Position numbers and translations under genes: made by a program. Under the pieces are notes generated by a model. The model was not told the DNA's origin and did not search any database. It worked only from the letters and a program-made list of their open reading frames with translations. Positions 49,158-60,452 of a DNA stretch of 64,000 bases are shown piece by piece; position 1 is the stretch's first letter; the number at the start of each line of letters is the position of its first letter. This stretch comes from Thermoleophilaceae bacterium (lineage in GTDB: Bacteria; Actinomycetota; Thermoleophilia; Solirubrobacterales; JACPNS01): NCBI GenBank assembly GCA_016462645.1, contig JAEMSX010000001.1, positions 127,999 through 191,998 of the forward strand. Reading direction: 5' to 3'.

Positions 49158-49448
49158 ATGGCTCTCAAGCCCTTGGGCGATCGCCTGATCGTCAAAGCAT
49201 CCGAGGAAGATGAAGTAACCGCGAGCGGCATCGTGCTGCCCGACACCGCCAAGGAGAAGCAGTCCCGTGGCACCGTTGTTGCCGTCGGCGAAGGCACCTG
49301 GGACGAGGACGGCGAGAAGCGCATTCCGCTCGACGTCGCTGAGGGCGATGAGGTCCTCTACAGCAAGTACGGCGGCACCGAAGTGACCGTTGAAGGCGAA
49401 GAGCTGCTGGTTCTTCGCGAGAGCGACGTTCTCGCAAAAGTCGTCTAG
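49158..49448 (+). CDS. groES: Co-chaperonin GroES
   Basis: [44 protein letters not shown]. Confidence 0.97.
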   Translation: MALKPLGDRLIVKASEEDEVTASGIVLPDTAKEKQSRGTVVAVGEGTWDEDGEKRIPLDVAEGDEVLYSKYGGTEVTVEGEELLVLRESDVLAKVV

Positions 49449-49470
49449 TCCACCCCCACGAAAGCATTGA

Positions 49471-51140
<1,670 letters not shown>

Positions 51141-51152
51141 TAGTTCGAGAGA

Positions 51153-51187
51153 GCCCTCGGTGCCAATTGGCGCCGGGGGCTTTTTTG
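51153..51187 (+). terminator. Terminator of groEL
   Basis: GCCCTCGGTGCC-aatt-GGCGCCGGGGGCTTTTTT. Confidence 0.9.
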
Positions 51188-51273
51188 TAACCCTTTCGGG
51201 TCTTGCCTTTGAAGCAGAGCTTGTTTACACTTTTGCTTTGCCCTCGGTCTCCGTCCCTCGAAAGGCTCATCCC

Positions 51274-52284
51274 ATCAAACGCTCGATCTGGATCCCGGCC
51301 CTCGCGGCTGTCTTGTGCCTGGGCCATATGGCGCTGACCACCGCCGCAATCGCGGCGGGCCCTTCAGTCGCCATCTACTCGCCCGCGGCGGCGGACCCAG
51401 CCGACCCGATCGCAGACGCGATCATGCCGTCGATCTACGGGTACTGGGAGATCGGACAGAGCGGGAACTTCCATACTGAGTGCAAATGGGACGACGGACC
51501 CATTGGCGGTTGCGGGAGCGCCCACGGTCCGGGCGGCGGATTCACAGGATTTGGCGTCGGCTTTACGGAACCGTTTCACGACGGTCCCCACACGTTCACG
51601 CTCACCGCAATCGATGACGACACGCTCGAATCAACCACCGTCGTTCGAAACTTCTACGTGCTCGGTCCAGAGATCGAAGTTCCGTGGTCCTCATATGACA
51701 TGGACAACAGCGGAACGATCGAAGACACCGAACTCACGCAGCTTGAAACGCCGACCACCGTGGGTTTCAAGGTGCTCGGTGACGAGACCTACGGCATCAC
51801 GTGTCGCTGGGATCTGGCCACACCGGTGCCATGCGCGAGCCCATTCGGGCCGACCACGCTGTCGCCCGGCAAGCACATTTTCTCAGTGCATGCAGAAGGT
51901 GCCTACTACGAGGACCAGCAGTCGACCCAGGTGAACGTCCTCCCACCGCGCGTCATTCCGCCGCCTGCTGTGAAGCCCGGCACAACCCAACACGTGCCGG
52001 GACCCAGCGGGTCAGATCTGCGGTTCAGCAAGTACGGCCTGAACGGATCCATCCGCCTGCCGGTTCTCACAGCGTCGAACTGTCCCGCTCACCTGAAGAT
52101 TCGACTGATCATCCCCGGCCACGCAATCCGCAGAAGCTGGCCCGGATTCCCGTACAGCAATTCCTGCCGGACATATGGATCGGTCGGATTTTCGGGAGCG
52201 TTCAAGCACGCCAAGAAGATCCGCCTGGAAGTCTTGGTGCCACGCGCGAAGAAGCCGATCTACGTGAAGCGGCTCACGCGTTGA
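51274..52284 (+). CDS. Secreted hypothetical protein (start uncertain; TTG 51238 or ATC 51274)
   Basis: Signal peptide KRSIWIPALAAVLCLGHMALTTAAIAAGPS; promoter-like TTGCCT-N17-TACACT upstream; ORF-track start 51160 lies inside groEL terminator. Confidence 0.65.
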   Translation: MKRSIWIPALAAVLCLGHMALTTAAIAAGPSVAIYSPAAADPADPIADAIMPSIYGYWEIGQSGNFHTECKWDDGPIGGCGSAHGPGGGFTGFGVGFTEPFHDGPHTFTLTAIDDDTLESTTVVRNFYVLGPEIEVPWSSYDMDNSGTIEDTELTQLETPTTVGFKVLGDETYGITCRWDLATPVPCASPFGPTTLSPGKHIFSVHAEGAYYEDQQSTQVNVLPPRVIPPPAVKPGTTQHVPGPSGSDLRFSKYGLNGSIRLPVLTASNCPAHLKIRLIIPGHAIRRSWPGFPYSNSCRTYGSVGFSGAFKHAKKIRLEVLVPRAKKPIYVKRLTR

Positions 52285-52328
52285 TGGACATGGGGATGTG
52301 ATTCCCCGCTGCCGATCGGTCCGAATCC
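52284..52328 (+). repeat. Direct repeat copy B: duplicated groEL 3' end
   Basis: ATGGACATGGGGATGTGATTCCCCGCTGCCGATCGGTCCGAATC. Confidence 0.85.
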
Positions 52329-52354
52329 GTTCGGCAGTATCAATTGAAGAGTTG

Positions 52355-52388
52355 GCCCCCGGCACCAAATGGCGCCGGGGGCTTTTTC
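52355..52388 (+). terminator. Terminator similar to that of groEL
   Basis: GCCCCCGGCACC-aaat-GGCGCCGGGGGCTTTTTC. Confidence 0.88.
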
Positions 52389-52495
52389 TTTGGGTTACCC
52401 ATTTGTCCGCAACTTTTGGCTAACCGGACAGTTACTACATCCATAGAACGTTGCTCGTTCAATCAAAGCGTGCTCCCCAGCGACACACAGAGGAG

Positions 52496-52522
52496 ACCCC
52501 CGGCGACGATTGGCGCCGGGGG
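52496..52522 (+). terminator. Third groEL-terminator-like hairpin (no U-tract)
   Basis: ACCCCCGGCGacgattGGCGCCGGGGGC. Confidence 0.55.
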
Positions 52523-52703
52523 CGCTCTCCTCAACTGAAGACAAACCGTGATCAGCGCAAGCAGACCGCAAGGTTGCCGCATCGTGCTGAGACGCGACGC
52601 ACCCTCGTTCCACGGCGCTGGATCGGGGGTGCGCTTTCTTTTGTGAACAAGGCGATTCGCAAGAGAGTGCGAATAGCAACTTGTAACCACTTTCAGGGTT
52701 TTG

Positions 52704-54128
52704 ATGACCATGCTTCGTCCATTTGCTCGCTCTGTCGCGGCGGTTTCGCTCGCTGGTGCACTGATGCTCGGCGCGACGTCAGTCACGCAGAGCGCGACCA
52801 CGAAGTTCGACACCAGCTACCAGAACGCCGGCACGCTCCAGCTGCCCACGATCAAGGGCGTGTACGGCCAGGTCGCCCAGTCCTGCGAGATCAGTGGCAG
52901 GAGCCTCAACATCGCGGGCCGCTTCGGCTACTCCCAGCCCGGCCTGCCCGGTCCCTGGACCACCGAGCAACAGCTCGCGACAGCGTCGATAAAGGTGCGA
53001 CCGCGCCAGAAGATGATGCTCGGAATCGCCGAGGTCAACTGGCGCAAACAGCGCATCCCGACTGACCAGATCGTGCTGGGCAACGACTTTGACAGTCAGG
53101 GCGGCTTCGCGTACGTGACGCGGTCCCAGAGGAAGTCGCTGCGCGCCAAGCTCAAGCTCTTTCGCGTCCTCCCGAGCGGCCGCCGCGACCCGAAGTTCGG
53201 AACCCGGGGATTCATTTCGATCACGATCGCCGGCTTCGACCAGTCGCGCCCCGCAGGCTTTCGCGTGATCGCGCTCGCCGGCGGCAAGGTCGTTGTGCTT
53301 GCCCAGACCTCAGACACTCAGGTCCTGCTCAAGTACGCGAAGGACGGTAAGCCCGACGCCAGCTGGGGCAACAAGGGAGTCGTCGAGCTCGCCGCGCCGA
53401 AGGCCTACACCGCGACGCCGCTCAACGCGCTCGACTCTGCAACCGTGACCTCCGACGGCGGAATGCTCATCAGCGCCAGCAGCCTCCCCGGCAAGCCCGC
53501 CGGCAGCGCGCTCGGTGTGCTCAAGCTGGGCGCAAGCGGCAAACCGGACTCGAAATGGGCGGGCGACGGGCTCTGGACTCCGCCGGCCGCCGGCAAGCCC
53601 AAGCGGATCACCAGCGCCTACACAATCACCGGTCAATCGCTGATGACCACGATTCGCAAGAACGGCGACTACGCGATTCTCTACGCGGACGGCGCGTCAG
53701 TCGACACCGGCACCTACTCCGAGCTGAAGCTCGCCTACGTCGATGAGGACAGCGGTGTCACGACCCTCTTCAACGAAGAGGCGGGGCTCTACTTCAATGG
53801 TGGTGACGGTGGGTTCCCGGACGCTCAGCCCTGGATCCTCCGTGAGAGCAGCGCCGGCACCGTGTTCGCCCACGCCGACAGCTTCTATGACAGCCCTGGC
53901 GGGACGTTCCTGGGACACGCAGCGCGGTTCAGCGCCGACGCGGATGTGCAGGTCAACGATCAGGACATCAGCAACTCGGGATTTGCGACCGGGGCGTTCG
54001 CGGTTGATCCCGCGGCGAAGTACCTCTACTTCTGCGGCTCGCTCGGAGTGACCTCGGTCAAGACCAAGGACGCCAGGAAGCGCGAGCAGCGCAAGACCGT
54101 CGCTGTCCGCCGGATCAAGCTCTTCTAG
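52704..54128 (+). CDS. Secreted delta-60-repeat-like beta-propeller protein
   Basis: Signal peptide LRPFARSVAAVSLAGALMLGATS; DPKFGTRGFISI / DASWGNKGVVEL / DSKWAGDGLW repeats. Confidence 0.7.
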   Translation: MTMLRPFARSVAAVSLAGALMLGATSVTQSATTKFDTSYQNAGTLQLPTIKGVYGQVAQSCEISGRSLNIAGRFGYSQPGLPGPWTTEQQLATASIKVRPRQKMMLGIAEVNWRKQRIPTDQIVLGNDFDSQGGFAYVTRSQRKSLRAKLKLFRVLPSGRRDPKFGTRGFISITIAGFDQSRPAGFRVIALAGGKVVVLAQTSDTQVLLKYAKDGKPDASWGNKGVVELAAPKAYTATPLNALDSATVTSDGGMLISASSLPGKPAGSALGVLKLGASGKPDSKWAGDGLWTPPAAGKPKRITSAYTITGQSLMTTIRKNGDYAILYADGASVDTGTYSELKLAYVDEDSGVTTLFNEEAGLYFNGGDGGFPDAQPWILRESSAGTVFAHADSFYDSPGGTFLGHAARFSADADVQVNDQDISNSGFATGAFAVDPAAKYLYFCGSLGVTSVKTKDARKREQRKTVAVRRIKLF

Positions 54129-55009
54129 CGAGCCGGGAGCACGTCCGGCATCGGCAGCGGTTCCACGCCGAGCGCCGTCAGATCTCCCGTGCCGCGCGGG
54201 CTGAGGATCGAGTCCTGCAGCAGCACGACCTGATCCCACGTGGCGAGCGCGGCCTGCCCGAGGCGCTTCTCCTGCCAGTCGAGCGCCCGGCGGGAGATCC
54301 CCGTGGGCAGATGCAGGAGTGGCTTCTGCGCGCCGAAGTGCCGCATCACGATCTTCAGAATCTGATCCTGGGTGAGCGTGTCCGGCCCCGCGAGCGCGAT
54401 CGGCGCCCCCGGCGTGGCGATGCCTTTGAGCAGCGTGGCGGTGATCGCGTCGGCCGCATCCTCGGCCCAGATCGGCTGGAAGGCGGCTTTGCCCCTGCCG
54501 ATCACCGGCATGACGGGGAGCTTCGCGAGTTCCGACATCAGCTTGATCCACGGATCGTCCGGCGCGTAGATGACGCCGGCTTCAAAGATCACGGCTTCCA
54601 GCTCGGACTGTTTGATCGCCTCGGCCACGCGCGCCTGCATACGGATGAAGCGGCTCGGAGAACTCGGTGACGCGTTGAACGAGCTGACGTACACGAAGCG
54701 CCGCACACCGGCACGCTTGGCCGCGTTGAGCAGCCTGAGCGTGGCCAGGCCGTTGATCTCCTCGATCGTCCCGCGCGGTTGATCGCGTGTTGTGGCGGCA
54801 AGATGGATCACCGTGTCCACTCCGCGCAGCGCGCGGTCCTGCCCAGTGCGGTCGGCGAGGTTGCCCAGCGCAATCTGCACCTGAACGCGGTTGGGGCCCA
54901 GTCTGCGCGGCTCGCGGACCATGCAGCGGACCTGCTCGCCGGCGCCCAGCAGGCGCCCGAGCAGCGGCTTGCCGAGCGTTCCAGTTGCTCCAGTCATGAG
55001 GATCATCAA
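54125..55009 (-). CDS. NAD(P)-binding SDR/NmrA-like protein
   Basis: MILMTGATGTLGKPLLGRLLGAGEQVRCMVREPRR...FVYVSSFN. Confidence 0.85.
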   Translation of the reverse strand: MMILMTGATGTLGKPLLGRLLGAGEQVRCMVREPRRLGPNRVQVQIALGNLADRTGQDRALRGVDTVIHLAATTRDQPRGTIEEINGLATLRLLNAAKRAGVRRFVYVSSFNASPSSPSRFIRMQARVAEAIKQSELEAVIFEAGVIYAPDDPWIKLMSELAKLPVMPVIGRGKAAFQPIWAEDAADAITATLLKGIATPGAPIALAGPDTLTQDQILKIVMRHFGAQKPLLHLPTGISRRALDWQEKRLGQAALATWDQVVLLQDSILSPRGTGDLTALGVEPLPMPDVLPAR

Positions 55010-55088
55010 CGGGAGAATATGGATCGGCGGCGAAGGACTGTCTAAAATGACCGTTCAAGCTTTTGAGACCCCGTTGTAAGGAGCAAAT

Positions 55089-55349
55089 TTGGCTTACGTA
55101 ATTGCAGAACCGTGTATCGACACCAAAGACAACTCCTGCGTCGAAGTGTGTCCCGTCGACTGCATCCACCCGTCACCCGACGAGCCCGGGTACGAGGAGG
55201 CAACGCAGCTGTTCATCAACCCCGACGAGTGCATCGACTGCGACGCATGCGTCGAGGCATGCCCGGTTGACGCCTGCTTTGCAGAAGACCAGCTCCCCGA
55301 GGAGTGGAAGAAGTACGCGGGTCTGAACGCGGAGTACTTCGCTGCCTAG
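55089..55349 (+). CDS. fdxA: Ferredoxin (two-cluster, FdxA-like)
   Basis: DNSCVEVCPVDCIHP...DECIDCDACVEACPVDACF; AAGGAG SD, TTG start. Confidence 0.92.
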   Translation: MAYVIAEPCIDTKDNSCVEVCPVDCIHPSPDEPGYEEATQLFINPDECIDCDACVEACPVDACFAEDQLPEEWKKYAGLNAEYFAA

Positions 55350-55375
55350 CTCCACCAGCTTCCGTATCTGAACAA

Positions 55376-55414
55376 AAAAGAGCCCCGGCGTCCTGCCGGG
55401 GCTCTTTTTTTTAT
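55376..55414 (+). terminator. Terminator after ferredoxin
   Basis: AAAAAAGAGCCCCGGC-gtcct-GCCGGGGCTCTTTTTTTT. Confidence 0.93.
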
Positions 55415-55533
55415 GTATCCCTTGGGGAGAGGGACTGTGTTCTGGGGAGGATGCTGATCGGTTCTTTGGGGGAGTTGATCAGCAAAGTGCCAGCGCGGGC
55501 CGAGACCGCGATGGCGGTGTTAGCTGGGTCGAT

Positions 55534-56085
55534 CTAGAAGTCGAGCGCCTTCTCCACCTGGGACTGAACGTCCTTGATGCGGGTCTCTACTTCGTCGGAG
55601 AGTGATGCGAGACGGTCCTCGAACTCCTTGCGCTGCTTGGTGATCGTGGTCTCGATCTCCTTGCGCTGTGAGTTGTAGGTCTTCTCGATCTCCTTGCGCT
55701 GCTTGCGGAGCTCACGCTCGGCGCGAGTGCGCTGCTTCTTCAGGTCACGCTCGACCTTGTTGGAGAAAGTCTTGCCGCGCTTCTCGAACTTCGTCAACTT
55801 CTTCTCGACGTTGTCCATCGAGGTGTACTTGTCGACGAAGTCGACGACGCCGTCGCGGACTTCAAGAACGATTCCCACCGGCACGAGGGCAGCCTTCTCG
55901 GCGTACGTCTCGAGTGTGTCGGTGTAGGACTCGATGGTCGACTTCGCCTCGGCCTCAGCCTTCTTGGCGGTGGTCTTTGCGGAAGTTGCGGTTGCCTTCG
56001 CCTGCGTCTTCGCAGTAGTGGGCTTGGTGGTCTTGCGGGCCGTGGTCTTGCGTGCGGCCGGCTTCTTTGCGGTGGTGGCAGCCAT
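55534..56085 (-). CDS. Histone H1-like Lys/Ala/Thr N-terminal tail plus coiled-coil protein
   Basis: MAATTAKKPAARKTTARKTTKPTTAKTQAKATATSAKTTAKKAEAEAK...; charged heptads KKQRTRAERELRKQRKEIEKTYNSQRKEIETTITKQRKEFEDRL. Confidence 0.75.
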   Translation of the reverse strand: MAATTAKKPAARKTTARKTTKPTTAKTQAKATATSAKTTAKKAEAEAKSTIESYTDTLETYAEKAALVPVGIVLEVRDGVVDFVDKYTSMDNVEKKLTKFEKRGKTFSNKVERDLKKQRTRAERELRKQRKEIEKTYNSQRKEIETTITKQRKEFEDRLASLSDEVETRIKDVQSQVEKALDF

Positions 56086-56208
56086 TAGCGCCGTCCCTCC
56101 ATAAGTTTGTTAGAAGTAACAATGGACAAACTATATACGGGCGCGCCGGCGGATTGGTTACACGCCACGCCAAAGAAACCCCGAAATAGCGGTTTCAAGG
56201 CAGAAGTT

Positions 56209-56255
56209 GCTGCAAGGTACGTCCTTGCAGCCGCGCAGAGGACGTACCTCGCAGC
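56209..56255. repeat. Three-arm alternative hairpin structure
   Basis: GCTGCAAGG-tacgt-CCTTGCAGC (56209-56231) versus GCTGCAAGGTACGTCCT / AGGACGTACCTCGCAGC (56209-56225 with 56239-56255). Confidence 0.75.
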
Positions 56256-56269
56256 AGAAAAGCGCGTGT

Positions 56270-57118
56270 CTACGCGCCGAGGGCGTCGATCAGGAACTGC
56301 GCGCGGGTCTCGTCGCGGCCGGCGGCCACCGGCTTGTACGGGGCGAGATTGAGCGGGGCGATCAGTTCGGCGTCGTCGCCGAAGATCACTGTGGCTCCGG
56401 CCTCGCGGGCGATCAGCTGCGCGGCCGCTGCATCGATCGAGCGGCAGGGGCGCAGCGAGAGCATTCCGTCGTAGCGGGCGGCCGCCACCTGGCAGAGCGT
56501 CAAGGCAATCGATCCGATCGAGCGGATGCGCTGGACCTTGCCGTCGAACCGACCGAGCAGCTCCGGCGTGAGGAAGATCGGTTTGGTCGATTCGAGCCCG
56601 ACGACCTCGAGCTCATTGCCGGCCTCAGAAGGATCGAGCCTGCGGCCGTCGACTGTCGCGCCGCCGCCCTTGATCGCGATCCATTCCTCATTCGCGCCGA
56701 AGTCGTAGACGTAGCCGTAAACCACGTCAGCCATCGTCTCGCCGGCCGCGACGGCAACAGAAAGACTCCACGACTGCGCCACGCGCTTGGCGTTCAAGGA
56801 GCCGTCGATCGGATCGACGACGACCTTCACGGCCTTCGAACCGAAGTCGACTTCGCCGCGCTCCTCGGAGATCGCATAGAAGTCCGCGCCGGACTTCGAC
56901 AACGCCTCGAGCTCGGCGAACACTGCGTCCTCGGCCACCTCATCGACGATCAGTGTGAAATCGCCGCCGGCACCTTGACCGCTCCCGACCTTGCGGTCCG
57001 CGTAGGTCGGGTACTTGACGAATTCGCGCTTGATCGTCTCGACCATCCGGCGGCACGATGACGTCCAATCCGTTGTCAACGCCAGCTGATTTGTTTCGCT
57101 CAAAGCGCCGGTTTCCAT
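56270..57118 (-). CDS. Inositol monophosphatase family protein
   Basis: DFTLIVDEVAED...ISEERGEVDF...VVDPIDGSLN; start set to ATG 57118. Confidence 0.85.
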   Translation of the reverse strand: METGALSETNQLALTTDWTSSCRRMVETIKREFVKYPTYADRKVGSGQGAGGDFTLIVDEVAEDAVFAELEALSKSGADFYAISEERGEVDFGSKAVKVVVDPIDGSLNAKRVAQSWSLSVAVAAGETMADVVYGYVYDFGANEEWIAIKGGGATVDGRRLDPSEAGNELEVVGLESTKPIFLTPELLGRFDGKVQRIRSIGSIALTLCQVAAARYDGMLSLRPCRSIDAAAAQLIAREAGATVIFGDDAELIAPLNLAPYKPVAAGRDETRAQFLIDALGA

Positions 57119-57124
57119 AACGGC

Positions 57125-57134
57125 ACCGTATCCT
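57125..57134. promoter_or_regulatory. Candidate bidirectional promoter: overlapping -10 boxes (minus TACGGT, plus TATCCT)
   Basis: ACCGTATCCT; 6 nt to minus ATG 57118 and 7 nt to plus GTG 57142. Confidence 0.6.
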
Positions 57135-57141
57135 AGAGATT

Positions 57142-60100
57142 GTGAGCGAATCCCCCGAGCAGACGACATTGGAGCCCACGCTGCCGCTGCCCGAGCAGGT
57201 TCTGGAAGGTCTCAACGAGCCGCAGAAGGTTGCGGTCACGCACCTCGGCGGCCCGCTGCTGATCGTCGCCGGTGCGGGATCGGGCAAGACACGAACCCTC
57301 ACCCGCCGCTTCGAGTGGCTCGTGGCCCAAGGCGTGCCGGCCGATCGCATTCTCGCGCTCACCTACACCAGCGCCGCGGCGACCGAGCTCGCCGAACGCA
57401 TCGAGGAAGCCCTCGGCGACCTGCCCGAGGAGATCAACGCGTCGACGTTCCACTCGCTCTGCATGGACACGCTGCGCGACGAGGCCGCCGCCGCAGGCCT
57501 GAACCCATTCTTCACCGTCGCGCAGGATCCCGACCGCGTCGCGATCATGCTCCGTCGCATCAACGAACTGACATTCGAGCAGACCTCGCTGCGCGGCAAC
57601 CCCGCTGCCGCGCTCGCCAGCCTGCTCGAAGTGATCGACCGCTTGAAGGAAGAGTGCGTCTCCCCGGAGGGCTTCGCCGAGTACGCCAAGGCCGCCCTCG
57701 CCGACGCGGTCGAAGAGGCCGATCGCGACAAGGCGCTGCTGATGCTCGAGCAGGCCGAGCTCTACGCCAAGCACGAGCAGTTCCTCCGCGACGCGTCAGC
57801 ACTCGACTTCGGAGGGATGCAGTTCGAGCTCTACAAGCTGCTGATGAAGAACGAGAAGATCCGCGCGCGCGTGGCCAGGCGCTTCGATCACATTCTTGTG
57901 GACGAGTTCCAGGACACCACGTATGTGCAGCTCGAGATCCTCAAGCTGCTCGCGCAGGACCACCGCAACATCGCGGCCGTGGGCGACGACGACCAGTCGA
58001 TCTACGGCTTTCGCGGCGCATCGGCCGGGAGCATCCTGCACTTCGAGCGCCGCTTCGGCCCCTCCACGCGGATCGAGCTGGAGCTGAACTACCGCTCGGC
58101 CCCGCAGATCATCGACGCGGCGCGCGCGCTGGTGAAGATGATCCCCGACGAGCGGCGCGTGCCCAAGGAGCTCCGCGCCGCCGAGGAGAAGCCCGGCGAG
58201 GTGCTGTTCTGGCACGCCGACTCCGAGGTCGCCGAAGCGCAGGCGATCGTGACCGAGATCGAGCGGCTGATCGCCGACGTCGGCATCGAGCCGCGCGAGA
58301 TCTGCGTGCTGGCACGAGCACGCACCCACATGCAGGTGCTGGCCGACCGCCTCGGCGCTCACGACATCCCGTATCTGTTGACCGAGAGGGACTTCTTCAA
58401 ACGCGCCGAGATCCGCGTGCCGCTGAGCTGGCTGAAGGTGCTCGCGAATCCCACGCTCAACGAAGACGCCTGGCGCATGCTCACCGCGCACCCGATCAAC
58501 CTCGACAGCGCCGACTACGCCGGACTGATGAAGTGGATGCGCCGCGACAAACAGCCGCACGTGGTCGAGGCGATGCGATCCGCCGCGCGCAGCAAGCAGT
58601 TCTCGCCGGAGACGCTCGACAAGATCCGCCAGTTTGTCTCAACCTGGGATTCGCTGAACGCCGAGTTCAATGAGCTCGGCCCGGGCGAGTTCACGATCCG
58701 CCTGATCAATGAGATCGCGATCAAGGGTTCGGTACTGCTTGAGGGCGGCAAGGACGCGCCGGATCGCCTCGCCAACCTGAGCAAGTTTCAGCGCATGGCC
58801 GAGGAGTTCGAGGCCAACTCGCCCGGCGCCAACGGCCGTGAGTTCGCCAACTACGTGACCGGCATGGCCGAGGCGGGATTCGATGAGGCGAGCGAGTCGG
58901 CCGAGCGCGACCCGAACGCCGTGCGATTGATGACGGCCCACGGATCGAAGGGTCTCGAGTTCGAATACGTCTTCGTGCCCGGGATGGTCAGTGGACGCTG
59001 GCCCGGCAAGCGTGGCTCGGACACGGCCGTTCCCGAACTGCTCAAGAACGATCCGATCCCCGCGCCGACGGGCAAGGACCCCAAGCGCGAGGCCCACATC
59101 GAAGAAACCCGCCGCCTCGCTCACGTGGCTATGACCCGCGCCCGCACCCAGCTGGTGCTGAGCTGGTTCGACTCCGACGCGCGCGGCCACAAGGTCAGCG
59201 AGTTCTACTCCGAGGCGATGCTCGCGGTTGATGGCAAGGAGCAGGAGTTTCCCGAGCGTGACTTTGAGACGGCGGACTTCGTCTACGCCGAGATGGAATC
59301 GCTGCGCGCGGACCTGATGGGGTCGATCGCCTCGGCCGGCGCGCAGCTTGGCGAGATGCGACTCGACGCCCACGCCGGCACTCCCGCCGACTTCGCCCGC
59401 TTCGCCGAGCTGCTGAAGCTGAGCGCTCTGGTGCACCGCCTGCGCCACGGCCAGACGATCGCCGACGCCCTGCCCGAGGTCAACTCGATGCTGGTCGGCC
59501 AGATGTCGCCGGCGCAACGCGCTGCCTACGAATCCTCCGAGCTCGACGACCGCCTGCGCATCAGCGAGGAACGCCTCGAGCAACTCGGCCAGAAGATCGG
59601 CGCGATCACCCCGCAGCTGACCAACTTCCTGCCGACGATCAACAACCGCCTGCGCCTCAGCGCATCGGCGATCGGCAGCTACCAGCGCTGCCCCAAGCAG
59701 TACGAGTATGAGAACGTGATGAAGATCCCGACGCCGGACCAGAGCCACCTGCGCCTCGGCATCACGGTCCACAACGTGCTCGAGCGTTTCCACAAGGATC
59801 TTGAGGAGCCGCTCGAACCCGAGGACGCGCGCAAGCGGATCGAGGCGCTGCTCGAACAGTCCGTCGCGACCGGCGGCTGGGGCCGCACCGACGACGACCG
59901 TCAGTTGCTCGAACGCGCCCGCACGATGCTCGCCCGCTACGCCGACAGCGAGTTCGCGCGGCCCGAGGGTCCGGTCAAGACAGAGGCGAGCTTCTCACTG
60001 AAGCTCCCGCCGACCAAGCTGATGGAGACGACGCCCGTCGGCGGCAAGATCCTCGACGGCATCCAGATCAACGGAAAGATCGACCGCATTGACACGCTTG

Positions 60101-60441
60101 CAGACGGCACGCAGCGCGTGATCGACTACAAGACCGGCAACGACAAGAAGGGCGCGGTCGCCCTGCGCAACCAGGTCGCCAAGGAGATCCAGCTTGCGAT
60201 CTACAAGTACGCGGGCGCCCAGGAGCTCGGGATCGACGCGCAGGGGCTCGTCTACTACTTCCTCGAGAACGCCCAGCCCGTGATCGAGGCCGAGGCCACC
60301 GACGAACACGTCAACGAGGTCCGCGCGACGATCGACGAGGTCGCCGACAGAATCATCTCGCTCGACTTCACTCCCGACCCGGAGTACAACAAGTGCCGCA
60401 GCTGCAGCTTCCGGCACGTCTGTCCGGCGACCGAGGCCTGA
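57142..60441 (+). CDS. UvrD-family helicase with C-terminal RecB/AddB-like Fe-S nuclease domain
   Basis: AGAGSGKTRTLTRRF Walker A; VDEFQDTTYVQ; VGDDDQSIYGFRGA; C-terminal QRCPKQYEYEN...GKIDRIDTLADGTQRVIDYKTGN...CRSCSFRHVC. Confidence 0.92.
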   Translation: MSESPEQTTLEPTLPLPEQVLEGLNEPQKVAVTHLGGPLLIVAGAGSGKTRTLTRRFEWLVAQGVPADRILALTYTSAAATELAERIEEALGDLPEEINASTFHSLCMDTLRDEAAAAGLNPFFTVAQDPDRVAIMLRRINELTFEQTSLRGNPAAALASLLEVIDRLKEECVSPEGFAEYAKAALADAVEEADRDKALLMLEQAELYAKHEQFLRDASALDFGGMQFELYKLLMKNEKIRARVARRFDHILVDEFQDTTYVQLEILKLLAQDHRNIAAVGDDDQSIYGFRGASAGSILHFERRFGPSTRIELELNYRSAPQIIDAARALVKMIPDERRVPKELRAAEEKPGEVLFWHADSEVAEAQAIVTEIERLIADVGIEPREICVLARARTHMQVLADRLGAHDIPYLLTERDFFKRAEIRVPLSWLKVLANPTLNEDAWRMLTAHPINLDSADYAGLMKWMRRDKQPHVVEAMRSAARSKQFSPETLDKIRQFVSTWDSLNAEFNELGPGEFTIRLINEIAIKGSVLLEGGKDAPDRLANLSKFQRMAEEFEANSPGANGREFANYVTGMAEAGFDEASESAERDPNAVRLMTAHGSKGLEFEYVFVPGMVSGRWPGKRGSDTAVPELLKNDPIPAPTGKDPKREAHIEETRRLAHVAMTRARTQLVLSWFDSDARGHKVSEFYSEAMLAVDGKEQEFPERDFETADFVYAEMESLRADLMGSIASAGAQLGEMRLDAHAGTPADFARFAELLKLSALVHRLRHGQTIADALPEVNSMLVGQMSPAQRAAYESSELDDRLRISEERLEQLGQKIGAITPQLTNFLPTINNRLRLSASAIGSYQRCPKQYEYENVMKIPTPDQSHLRLGITVHNVLERFHKDLEEPLEPEDARKRIEALLEQSVATGGWGRTDDDRQLLERARTMLARYADSEFARPEGPVKTEASFSLKLPPTKLMETTPVGGKILDGIQINGKIDRIDTLADGTQRVIDYKTGNDKKGAVALRNQVAKEIQLAIYKYAGAQELGIDAQGLVYYFLENAQPVIEAEATDEHVNEVRATIDEVADRIISLDFTPDPEYNKCRSCSFRHVCPATEA

Positions 60442-60452
60442 AAGCGCGCGGC

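Noticed and set aside
51801-52301. 166-aa ORF ending in ALMDMGM, resembling the GroEL tail
   Set aside because: Tail arises from the duplicated groEL 3' DNA in a frame overlapping the secreted-protein gene; rest is not protein-like.
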